Below are positions 45,301-60,300 of a stretch of 64,000 nt of DNA, piece after piece (position 1 is the first letter of the stretch; each line of letters begins with the position of its first letter). Origin of the DNA: Oscheius tipulae (Eukaryota; Nematoda; Chromadorea; Rhabditida; Rhabditidae). The stretch lies in contig JASJZH010000005.1 in NCBI GenBank assembly GCA_037178975.1, positions 2,542,001 to 2,606,000 on the forward strand, read 5' to 3'. The notes beneath the pieces are model-generated. The model made no database searches, was not told the origin of the DNA, and worked only from the letters and a program-made list of their open reading frames with translations. The position numbers and the translations under genes are program-made.

Positions 45301-47226
45301 AACTGGCACAGGAATTAGAAGAGACCATGAAGTTTTTGAACCAGATGATTGAGCAGGTAATTCAGTTCTGACTTTGAGTGGCTGTTTGAATTGCCCCAAG
45401 AGCTTGGAGACCATGAAAATCTTTTCCACATGGTTGAAATTATAATTATTAGAACAAAAAGCATTTCATGGAGCACATACACAAAGAGACTACTAGTCTG
45501 TGTTTTAGTGAAACAAAAATTCCATACGTGCCCAAAGAGATCAAGTCTTCACCAAAGTTTTCTATGTCCTGTACATATGTTTCACTCTCTCTCAGGTAGG
45601 CAAGGTTTTGTTCAGAACCTGAGAGAGAGTGAAACATAACAACAGTAGTGGAAGAGACAAAAACATGAAAAGATAGTATTTATCCCATTTCGGCACTGCT
45701 TGAGATTCTAAAGATTTGACGATTGTTGTGAAAGACATGTCTCTCATCTTAATAACAAACTTGATCCGGAAAACTATGTAATGTGGGCATACTCTAGGAA
45801 CAAAATTATATTTCAGGTCGAAAAAGTCTGCAACCGTACAATCTTCTTCCGTACCGTCTCGGCAGCTTTCTGCCCAAAGACCCCGGAAGCCAGCAAACTT
45901 TCTTCGAAGTGAGGCTGAAACCTAGAAAAACACAAAAAGTCTTAGCGGTTTCGTTCGAAGTCTCTCCTCGACGTCAGCCTTCAAGAACATTCGCTCCTAC
46001 TCTCAGCGACTCCGTCTGCGAAGAAATATCAGTGCAGATGTTCAAGGAGCAAGTCCGAAGAAACATGTTTCATCTCCTGAGTATACACCTAGGAGACCAG
46101 TACAGGTACTTATACGGACGGAAACACGAAAATCTTATAACTCTCATTAGACGCCTAAAGTCGCAATTTTTGATGTTTATACAGTGAAAAACTCAGAATG
46201 TTGTTAGCGTAAATTTACGAACTGTAGCTCAACCCATGATTATTTTCTAATCACAAAAATGTCCAAGTATATTGAAGTAATCCTTGGCAAAAAAGGCGTC
46301 CGTCTGCTACATACTTATCTGGAATTTGACAATGTTTGTGGCCTTTCCTGTCAAGTGTTATCCCGCATTAGAATTGATAAGACCAGTTAGAAGAATCAAA
46401 CAGTTCAAGGTGGAAAACGAATACTGGCAGTGTGAGCCACTACGCCAGGAGCGTAAGCGACTGGTTGAAGTAAAAAAATGGAAACAGTTACTCCAGTACC
46501 TACAACCCAACCATTTGGGTATACCAGTTCTTTGAAACATAAAAGTCACTTTTGTTGGAAATTGTGGAACACTCGGATACAGTTACTATCTTGGCACCAG
46601 ATCAAGTTTTTGGTTTCGTAATGTTTTGAAAATCGTAGATCAGATCAGAATATGCAACATCATCGAACGGTGACAAATGGGAAAAGTTGCTGACATGACG
46701 AGGATCGTAGCCGTTTTTGATTTGATTCGAATATTTTCGTATTTGTTACAGTAAGAGAAGGAGGAATTTCCAGAAGGGCTCACACAAGAAAGATGTCCCT
46801 TCCTGTTCTAGTATCCCTTCTTCATCTCATCGGATCAGTTACCATTGTAATCAGACAGAAGAAGAGAAGGAACAGTACAACGAGGTAAAGAATTACTGTC
46901 TCTTTGTCTTTATGTCTCTCTATCTCTCAGTTTCGCTGTCTCTCAGTCTTTCTGCCTCTCTATCACTGTCATTTTTCAGCGCTGCGTTGACATCCCTCCT
47001 CCTCGACCAAGAACTCCACCTGGCCAACAGTACAACAATCCCCAGTTCTCTTCCACTCCGATTATTCAAGAGGTACCAAACCGTCAATAGCGAACATGAA
47101 CTGTTTTGTTTTCAGGTAGATTCCGAAGAAGAACATGTCAATCCTTACGAAGTGGTCAAGTTCTTCTCTCCACTCAAGAATCTCAACAGTCTTCGTCATC
47201 ACTCGATCATGGACGAGTGGTGTTGA
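39324..47226 (+). CDS. ect-2: ECT2-type Rho guanine-nucleotide exchange factor
   Basis: Seventeen exons in phase: 39324-39452, 40282-40371, 40456-40549, 40597-40691, 40730-40857, 41718-41826, 42134-42448, 43252-43351, 44200-44336, 44770-44805, 45074-45178, 45216-45356, 45817-45908, 45946-46105, 46756-46884, 46980-47072, 47116-47226; about 687 residues. N-terminal tandem BRCT domains: FGPSTDFLVSS, TAVSLGIPIVRPSFLAS, LVYFLGFSD, NLQEATHIVVAQE and WIRESMDLGW. The DH domain follows (KRYQLCRELYMSEINCLKVI, HIDVIFGSFPEQKKLHSELV, IEYLLNVPMQQITSRIGVTL, AIDVVDEVLRKCNNF), then a PH-like region (VEMVLRRAEGDFEWQYELAQ) and a basic Ser-rich tail (RSLSSTSAFKNIRSYSQRLR). This order is specific to ECT2, which activates RhoA at the cytokinetic furrow; BRCT-CYK-4 binding controls it. 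Compared with human ECT2 a third, most N-terminal BRCT is missing or in an unfound exon. The last three exons are less certain. Confidence 0.87.
41217..41280. repeat. Hairpin bounded by TGTTTCA / TGAAACA
   Basis: Arms of about 21-22 nt starting TGTTTCAGCAACTGG, differing by a single-base indel, separated by about 21 nt. It lies in the large ECT2-like intron. The outermost bases are the dispersed heptamer. Confidence 0.85.
45577..45637. repeat. Perfect hairpin bounded by ATGTTTCA / TGAAACAT
   Basis: Two perfectly complementary 21-nt arms (45577-45597 and 45617-45637), 19-nt spacer, arms beginning ATGTTTCACTCTCTC. It lies in the ECT2-like intron 45357-45816. The outermost bases are the dispersed heptamer. 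Confidence 0.9.
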
Positions 47227-48939
47227 AAGATATGATTGTTTTGTGCCCTTCTGATGAACTTTACGGTTGCGATGAAAGAAATTCGGGTCTAGTGACGGAC
47301 AGACAGAGAGACAGAGAGGCCCACCTCCTCCTACTTCTTTATAGGGTAGCAGTCAGCATTTAGTTGTAGACATCCCCGATCTGGTAGATCCACCAAGATG
47401 TCTTGACGGAGTCTGACGAGAGACGAGCGCATCTGACAGTCAAATGCAGCAAAGTTGCCTCCAGTAGCAACAACTTCTTCTTGGCGTTTCTTTTTCTTTT
47501 AAGTTTTTTAATTGTTTTTCGCCAAAGTTTCAAGTTCGCTCTAATTACAGAAACAAAAACTTTTGATTCCCAATGAGGAAAAGTATTTTCATCAGAACTA
47601 CTCGCAACAGAAGGTCGTCATGATGAAGTCTCTCAGCGGCTCAATGATAGGTCTACTTTTCAGTAAACTACCGAGAGAGACAGAAAGACAGAGACCAAGC
47701 CATAAAACTCCGCCTCCCTTATCACCCTTTCCGTCACCTTTTGGTCTTCCGCGAAGCCTGTCAATCAGAAACCACGTGGAAGTAGGAACAATTTGGCCAA
47801 CTTTCCCGCCCATTGGGCCATTTCCACATGGGCATTGTACATGGGAACATGACGCAATCTGACTACGGGTGGGCTACGCTTCAAAACAATTTATTATTCC
47901 TCATTTTCATGCAGTTTTTTATCACTTTGAAATTCTCTTTCCCTAGAAAACAGCTGATATTCTTATTTTGAATCCCTAAGAAGGAGTAAAGACCCACTTT
48001 TGACAGGCAATTTGACGAGTAACCAAAATGTCCTTGTTTCAAGAGAGTTTCGGACCTGTTTTTCACGATTCCTCACTCGAAAAAGCCCAAAAACTGATTA
48101 AAATATAATTATTTCCTTGCCTTTCTTTTTTTTTCTTTAGTAGTTTTAAAAGTTCAAGGACTGGCGGTACGGGTCCCGCCACGAATTTTCTAACATGCCG
48201 GCACTTCTAGCTTAGGATTTCAGCTGATCTACTCTCATTTTTGGCCATTTCAGCCCTTCTCCCGCCCTTATTTCACGTCAATTTTGTTCATGGAAAACAG
48301 TCCATATTCACGAAAGCAAGCAATGAAAATCCCCTACCGCTTGAAAGCACTAAAAAATTCTGCCTGTATCCCTGTCCCATGCTCTCAATAGAACAATGTG
48401 TTTTGGCCAATCTTTGGCAGTTGTCATTGTTTTCGCTTTGTAAAACCATGTAGCAGCGCTTACAGACTCTTTCACAAGAAAGAAAGCCTACAAAGTGAGA
48501 AAAAGGATTGCCGTGGATCGCTCTTATCCTAATTTTCGCCATTTCTCTTCAATTTTTCATCCTTCAATTTTGTTCTGGAGCTGGTTTAGCGTGGAAAACA
48601 ACTGTCTGCGAACTACTCCTGACCTTACTTTTGTCTCTTTTCCTTCATTATTTGCTTCTACACGACTTTTCTGGCATCCCGGAGCTCATTACTTGTTCGA
48701 ATCATAGTAGAAACTCGTTGGGATGTTCCTTGTTTGTCAGAGATGCTTCACTTGCTTGATTTATACCCAAAAATTGAATCGTGCAGCTGTTTTTTTGTCA
48801 AAGTCTCCCTCCTTGCTTACAAAAGTCGAATGTCTCTCTTTTCAAGCTCTTCTCCATTCATTTCGAACATTTCCTGTTTCAGTGCTGGGTCCCCCGGAAG
48901 CCGTCAACTGACAGCCCCTAAAAGGAGATTTGAAGAATT
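47227..48939. other. Intergenic between ECT2-like and lysyl-tRNA synthetase
   Basis: No supported gene. An exon-like open stretch at 47551-47650 (NEEKYFHQNYSQQKVVMMKS) has an acceptor before it but no partner exon. The string GGTCCCGCCACGAA at about 48171-48184 recurs at 59505. A TTTCAG at about 48885 followed by 50 nt of leader is a possible spliced-leader site for the next gene. Confidence 0.5.
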
Positions 48940-53021
<4,082 letters not shown>

Positions 53022-54046
53022 AGAGTTTCTCTCCTTTTTACTACTTTAATTCTTCCGGTTATTGTTTTCCCCCTCCTCCGTTTTTGGTTACTCTTTTTTT
53101 GTTAAATTTGGTCTTTGAAACGTGTTACTTTTCGGTAGAGGGCAGCAGAGAGCTTCCTGGAAATTTCAACAGTGACAGGCAAGATTTGGATATGACTAAG
53201 CCAAGGGAAACGAAAGAAGGGAACAGGATGACAGGAATCGAGCGAAAGAGAAGAATTCAAGATGGAGAGGCAGCATTTGGATAAATCCAGCTGTTATTTT
53301 TTTTCAAAAATTCATATCCAGACGCTGGCTGACATGATAAATGCACAGAAGAAGAGAAAAGTCGATTCTCAAGCCACAGCCTCGTCAATTCACAAATGAA
53401 GCCTGATCACAAGCCACAGACTCGAAAGTTCACACGCCGAGTCGAGCCACAAACTCGACAACTCACATCCCAAGTCACCTTTGTGTTCTCTGTTCTCTTC
53501 TCGAGCAGCAGAGATGGAACAGATATCTGCAGAGATTTTGCTAAAAGTTTGAGGCTGGTTTCTTGACTCAAAAACATACTTTGAAGGATGATCAAAATAA
53601 GAGGGGAGGCATTGCGCCTTGGATAGCAAGGAGGTGCAAGAATGCTGTCCCGAGCTGTAACGATCCAGAAAGAGGGAAGCTGACTAAGGGCAGAGCAGAT
53701 AGATAGGAACGGGGCACTTCGACAGATCCAGACATATGTAAGGTACAATAGTGGTATTACAATAGTGATACGGACTAGCTGCGAAAGACACATAGAGATC
53801 CATGTCAAGCTCAACTCCTGTTAACAGACCATGAAGAATTTCTTGCAGCGTTTTGTCATGTTTCTTCACTTGATAAGTATAGTGAAATCATTCTATTTGC
53901 GTCTTCTGGATTCGAAAATAGAATGTTATCTCTAAGTACAAAAAGAGACGTAGTAAACAGTTTGAATTTCGCCTCGTCGGTATAAAAGGAATTGCTAAGC
54001 TACTTCGAAAGCATTCTACCTTCACAATAAACCACCTTTGGAGAAA
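53022..54046. other. Intergenic
   Basis: No supported exon. Around 53400-53470 there is a short tandem of CACAAGCCACAGACTCG-like units (three to four imperfect copies). Confidence 0.45.
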
Positions 54047-54513
54047 CATGGTAGGTTCCTTGCTTTCCTTGTGAGAAATAATTTTCAGGATGGTGAAAGC
54101 GACGAAGTCTCCGAAAAAAACGAAGTGTCCGAAAAAAAAGTATCTCCCAGGTACTTGGGAACCCAAGACAATGCCGTGCCGGGCTATCCTTACAAAGACG
54201 GCGTCCCGGTGAGAGATCTCCCAATTAAAGAACAGTTTATGTACGTTTATACTGCACTACATTTTCAAAAATGTGTAGTCCTAGAGGAAATAAAGGAGAA
54301 GAAGAAGAAGAAGAAGAGGAAGGAGAAGAGGAAGAAGAAGAGGAAAAAGAAGAAGAGGAAAAAGAAGAAGAGGAAAAAGAAGAAGAGGAAAAAGAAGAAG
54401 AGGAAGAAGAAGAAGAGGAAAAAGAAGAAGAGGAAAAAGAAGAAGAAGAAAAAGAAGAAGAGAAAAAACAAATAGACGAGGATGAAGAGAACGAAGACGA
54501 TGCTGATGAATAA
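54047..54513 (+). CDS. Doubtful acidic low-complexity protein
   Basis: A start codon at 54047 followed by a 39-nt intron would give MDGESDEVSEKNEVSEKKVS and YLGTQDNAVPGYPYKDGVP, ending at a GTGAGA donor. Further on, one frame of the purine tract reads GNKGEEEEEEEE, long Glu/Lys repeats and a more complex acidic end (QIDEDEENEDDADE, stop at 54513). I could not join the two parts in phase with a good acceptor. Acidic tails like this occur in nuclear proteins, but the tract is also open in other frames simply because it has no pyrimidines. Treat as tentative. Confidence 0.25.
54292..54468 (+). repeat. 177-nt uninterrupted purine tract
   Basis: Only A and G for 177 bases, built from GAAGAAGAGGAAAAA-type 15-nt units. 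Homopurine runs with mirror symmetry can form triplex DNA. Confidence 0.95.
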
Positions 54514-55319
54514 GAAAACGGAGAAGAAAACGGCGATGGCAACGACTCTGTAGTTGACCTTCCTTTCGCAAATGAGAGTGAGCTTTATTTGCATTAATAA
54601 ATGTCCAGATATTGTTCTGAGCTCTGCGCTGTTTCTTTTGTTTTCTGGAGAGTCGGGAAGTTTGATCCAATCGCAAGGAAACCACGGCGAGAAATTCAAG
54701 ATGTTTGTCTCGCTTTGTCTCGTCCAAAAGATTATTTTGTGTGTGCAAGAGAAGGGCATTGATTGCATGAACACATACTCTCTCTCACTGCTATCGCATG
54801 TGTCATGCCACCTCTTCAGCTTCGGCATCTCCAGTATTTATTTGTTATGGGCTGCGCCATCCTGTCGTCTCTGTACGGCGAGCTTCTTCAACTCATCAGT
54901 TCGAAGGCTCCAAACTTCACAGCTATATAGCAAACTTGGCACGATACAGGTCAGATAGACTCACTTCTTCATCCTTGTCGGCAAGAAACAGATGATGGCG
55001 ATTGAACACACCCCATGCAACTCCTGGTTTTCGGTGGTGCATGTAACTGAAACTTAGCCTCTAGATCGAGGGGAGACGGACGAGGAAGAGGTCGTACTCC
55101 TTCAAAGTGGTCCCATTTGGAGATCTTCACCACTTTCTTCCAGTTTAAATCCTTACCAAGTATCTACAACTTTACAGAGCATTACAACGCTGGAGATCAG
55201 CTTCTTTGGTCCGAAAAGAGTTTTTTCGTTTTTCTCTGTCAGCATTCGTTTTCTTGGTTGAACGTCAGCTATACGTACTTTTATAGATCCTTCCTTTCCA
55301 AACTTTTGCTCTGCAAAGA
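54514..55319. other. Intergenic
   Basis: No supported exon seen; open frames are short and without family features. Confidence 0.45.
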
Positions 55320-55755
55320 TCCCATACACAGCCTCTTCGTCGACTTCTGAGCCTTCTTTTCGACGTCCTCCTTTCCCTCTTGAACCTTCTTTTTCTGCAG
55401 CTTCTTCCTGATCACGAACCGGTAGACGAGGAAGCCGACCTGTCCGAGCAGTACGAGCAGAGCGATCACGATCCCGATGGCGATTGCGATCTTCTTTCCA
55501 GGAGAAGAAGAACCATTGCCGTAGCCGCAGGCAGATTTCGAGGTCAGAACCAGACTGCTGGCGTCTTCTCCATTGTTCTCAGCACCCGACGACTCTTGTT
55601 GTGATTCCAGTCAATGTAGTGATAGTCCTTCTGCCGGTACTGGTAGTCGGAACAACGTAATCCGTCTTTAATTCCTTGTCATTCAAGTTCAGCTGCTTCT
55701 TCAACTTTGCGTACTCGACCTTGCTCACCAGCTTCTTGTCCCCACGGAATCTCAG
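55320..55755 (-). pseudogene. IRLD stalk/transmembrane fragment
   Basis: Minus strand; matches the IRLD gene in pieces across frames: LKKQLNLNDKELKTDYVVPT, then after frameshifts the stalk, and IALLVLLGQVGFLVYRFVIR for the transmembrane part, then KEDVEKKAQKSTK. The beginning of the protein and its last residues are missing. At least two frame changes and a stop break it. Same orientation as the parent at 35476-37344. Its right-hand edge continues directly into a CTGTCTC tract at 55755-55800. Confidence 0.85.
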
Positions 55756-55800
55756 CTTGTCTCCCTGTCACTCTGTCTCTTTGTTCCTATGTTTCTTTGT

Positions 55801-57306
55801 CTGGACCGTTTTCTTTACAAGAATATTAATGTACAGCTTTTTGTTTTGCTTTTGTTTCGTGGCGTCGGACAAACAAGCAAATAACCAGGAAGCTTCAAAT
55901 TAATGGAAACAAAATACAAAACTCTCGAACTTTTATCCTTTCTGTAGAACACAAGTACATTGAGAAGCATGCTCATCCATCATTAAGTGTTCTTCTTGAA
56001 ACCTGTAAGATCACTTCTCTTCCCTGTTTCCAACCTGGTCTTGCCCAACATCCCGCCTCTAACCTCTCCATTCAATGCATTCCCGTTCGGATCAGTGACT
56101 CCTTTCCGCAAAATTCTCGTTACTTCTGAAACCGATGTGTCATCTCCGTCTCTTATACTACTTACCGTCTACTAAGCGTTCGGTTCTGGCTTTATGGAGG
56201 TTCAAAAAGTAGATTTGAACTTCAAACTGAAAGTTGCTTATGTGAAAGTAGGATGATGGCCTTTTGAATAAAAATTGTTTGTTTCAACATGGCTCATCGC
56301 TAATAACACCTGCTTACAAAACCTAACCGAGGCCATTTTTCCGCGAAACACAAATTTAGTTTTATTGATTCTTGTGTACAGCCTTGAAAAACTTCTTACT
56401 GTCATTGCGTCGTGAAACAAAAACTATCATGAAAAGATACCTGGACGTCAAGCAGTACTAATCTCTGATTGCCAACCAACATAATTAGACTGTGAAGCAA
56501 AAAATTTTCTTTGATATAAACTTCACTAGCTTTATTCATGTTTTCTGATCTGCCTACCATAAGTACGAAAAGTCAATACACTACACTGTTGACTGTACTA
56601 ATAAAATATGTCAACTGATACTGTATCTGAACCCATGGAAAATGTTTTACGGGCAATAAGAAGTTTCACTATAGAAGCATTTTATTTAATCGAATTCCTC
56701 GAAAGTTTTTGACCCCTATGACCAGGTTTTCAAATCAATAGGTAAAAGTTTTTTCGATGTATGTATGTACCTCACATGTATCTCACCCCCTAGGATTTCC
56801 CGGACAGGAAAGACGTGAATTTGACTTTCGTACGAAGTATTGTACTCTTTGCTTATTTAGAACAAGCTCAGGTCAAATCCCTTCTGCTTTAAAGAATCCA
56901 CTTTTTCACAAATCCAGGTCTGGGATAACATTTGACCCCCCACTTAGCCTTTTTCTGTCAAGTAGTATCCTAGGTTACAGTTGAGAGACGAGCGTAAGCG
57001 ACTGGTAATAGTTACAATCTTCCGAATCAAGGGGACCTAGCTGCGAAGCTGCCGTCGGCAGCTGGTCTCCAAACATTTTAATGAAACTTTTTTATTTCAA
57101 GATTTCTACAAAGCAACGATTCGAAGTTGCGGCACGATTTGGTCAAGCTACGGATTACATTTGACTTACCACAACGATTTTGCGGCTCTGGCAGTCATTT
57201 AGCTCTACATATTTTCTGCAAAGTTGTAGCCCTTGATCTGCTCTACAACTTTGCACAGCATGCCAAGAAAACTACTCCTTGGACCCCTAAAAATCCAAAA
57301 CCTTAC
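55801..57306. other. Intergenic or 3' region of the next minus-strand gene
   Basis: No exon could be supported. Further 3' exons of the gene at 57307-62548 may lie here. A palindromic GCTGCCGTCGGCAGC occurs at about 57048-57062. Confidence 0.4.
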
Positions 57307-60300
57307 CTCAGTTCTCATTTTGAATGGTCCAGTCCTCAAGTATGTCCTCTCGTTCAGGATCTCCACTTCTACCAACTGTAGACGAATGTCAGTTTTGGTA
57401 CTCTTATCCCGGAGATTGTAGCCGACCAGTAGCTCTTGTCCGAGTGTCACACCCATACTGGTATGGTTTTTCTTTGCCAGTTCAACGAGAAGAGAGGGAA
57501 TGGCTTTCGAGTTCTGACAGGAGACCCTGTAGGTTTTGGCCAGGGTGTGAAGACCCCAAGACTCTCGAGAGAGTTCTTCGTAAGAGTAGGTAGGCGAGGT
57601 GATGAATAGCTGGGGCTGAAAGAGAAAAATGTCAAACTATCAAAGCTGGACTTTGTTTCAGTCATAAGCAACTGCTGAAACATAGAAATTTACAAGTTCA
57701 GACCATACCAAGTTTGACTGGTCGAAAAGGTAATGTTTTAGAGTGTGTATGAGTTAGAAATGTTTGGTAGCAATAATTACAAAGGCTTTGAACCGAGTGA
57801 GTAAAATGTTACAAGTTGTCTACCATCCCGGACTTATCTATTGGGGACTTTCCTACCTTGAGTAAAATAATTGCTAAAAACCTCACTTCCTACTCTTTGA
57901 ACCCATTTTCAATTCATACCTCTTACCCACTTCCTGTCCTTTGAACCCACTTCATTTTTTTCCATCCCTTTCCTATCGGTAGGGCAATGTCACCCCCCTT
58001 CAACCCGCCCGCAAGTTACTCTCCAATCGAGCTACTTTGATAGGAGCAACGTTCCTCAACGAAGCTATCTTCCAAACTGACTTGACTTGCTAACAGCTAG
58101 CGTTCGCACAAAGTAAATCACTAATCTCTACTATCTAATGCATGATGGCTTCTATGGAGAACACTGTTTGTTTGTTTGTCCGAGTCCACAAAATAGAAGC
58201 AAAACAAAATGCTTTACATTGATGTTCTTGTAAATTGTAGCCAACTAGCTGGACCACAATTCAGAAAAGGAAGGATGAATTCTGTTGCTACCGACGACAG
58301 ACTGTAGAGGTGATAAGAAGAGAAACATAGAGTTAGGGAGCCAGCGAGATAAATATAGAGAGAAATTTTCCTTTTATCCATTTTTTTCTAGCCTTGCTGG
58401 CTTTTAAACTTTCAACTACTCTAATCCACTCACTTTTTTCCTAACTGAAGGCGCTGAAATAAAACCCATGAAAAATAGATAACCATTAGCGCTGTCAATC
58501 AAAATTTAAACAAAAGACTCCTGACTATTACAATCACAACGACCAGTTTCAAGTTGTATCAAATAATATTCAAATGTTCAGTGCTCAACAATCCGCTGCT
58601 CTGTGATGAAGATCTTGTCAAGAAGTTCAATATGACTCTCTGGGAATAAACACGATATCCACAGCAACTGCGACACGATTTGTCACACTCACGAGCTGCA
58701 CAATCCCGACGATGCTGACCAACTGATCAGTTGCACAATCTTCCGAGACAACAAGGACCGGAGAGGGACTGCTGAATGATTCGCTGCCGAAATTGCCCAA
58801 TGTGACCCACATCCAAGGAAAAGTCGAGCTGAAAGGAACCAAGTTACCGGAACTGATTCTTCTCCAGAACATCGAGGAGATTGTTAGCAAACGTAACTTG
58901 GCTCTGGAGATCGTGGATAACAAGGAACTCGATCAGATCGACCTCAACAAGACTCTCAAGTCGAATGGAACGGGAATTCCAGTCATTGTAGTGGTACTAC
59001 CACTAGTACCACTACAATGACTGGAATTTCTTTCACAACTGAGAATCTGATGGGAGCTAAGAAATCGCATGCTTGAAACAAAAAGTAAGTACTTACCTCC
59101 TCCACTTGGACATTGTGATTCTGTTGAAGGGCGAGTAGCTGCTCTTCGAAGTCGCCTAAAACTTGTCGTGCTTCTTGTTTTTATTCAACCCCCACTCAAA
59201 ACATAACATCTTCCAACGTAGTTATGGATCCAGTCATCGAGATCCGTCTGATCGTAGGGTCCTTTGCAGAAGATCAGTTTCAGGGTGACCTAAACAGTTG
59301 CATTTTCAGGCTTTTTACACACTTGACTGGAAAGTTGGGGTTTTACGCAATCTACCAACTCGAGCTCGTTAGAAAACATCATCTATGAGTGAATGAGTAC
59401 TTGAGAAGAGCATGTAACAAAATTTTTTTTAATGATAAAGATATTGTTCGGTAAAGAGACATTAACATTGCGGGTGCATGGGTACACGACGGGACGCGTT
59501 TCAAATGGGGTCCCGCCACGAACTTCACTGAAAGACCAAATTTTGCATTTTTCGATGCTATACCACGGCATGTTACGTCCATGCAAAAGGCGTCGCCAGT
59601 TTTTCTCGCGCCAATTTCCTATTTCGAGGGTGGGAATTCAAAATTAGTTCTCTAGCCGCTTGTTAAATTAATGTAGGGTATACGGTATCCTGTGCCAAAA
59701 CCGGTTTAAACCAGGATTTCTGTAGGATACTGAACTTAAGAAAACGAGCGGCATTTGCGCCCGGTTTGAAAAAGTGGCGACGCGCATAACACGCCGTGAT
59801 ACACACGTTTTTGGTAATCGACTCAGCGCCTAAAACTACCGAAAAAATATAGGAAACGCTGTTTTTCTCTCGTTTTTTTCTTCTCTCGTGTATTGGCGAT
59901 TACAAAACACAATCGTTGTTTTCACAAAGTAAAATGTTTTATGCGTTTTATTGTAGCCGCGAGAAAGTTTTTACTTTAGTTTGTGGAACGTTTTTGGTCT
60001 GTAAAATTACACTATTGTACTGTTATCATGTGCCTTCTGTCCCCCTTTCCCTCAAGAAACCCACCTTTTTGACCCTGTCCCTCCCCTTCATAGCCACTTC
60101 GAACTGTCTCTTCGTGAAAAATGTCGGTTCTTGCGGCTTGACAGCCACGACGGAGCCATCCGAATGGATCTGGACACTGATTCTAGTCTCTTTCCTTGTC
60201 AGATCGAGGTTTTCGGAGATGAGATCGGAGAAGAGCATGCTCCAGGAAGATAAATTTGGTTCTGGAGCTAGAGCCTTCTCCCTGGTCAGTTGCAGATCGT

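Noticed and set aside
46430-46475. GAGCGTAAGCGACTGGT shared with 56990-57006
   Set aside because: Seventeen-base match only, with unrelated flanks; noted but too short to call a repeat.
47551-47862. Possible exon on + strand after an acceptor
   Set aside because: No donor or partner exon in phase; not needed by either flanking gene.
54265-54828. Long minus-strand frames over the purine tract (Phe/Leu or Ser rich)
   Set aside because: Artefacts of a homopyrimidine strand lacking stop codons.
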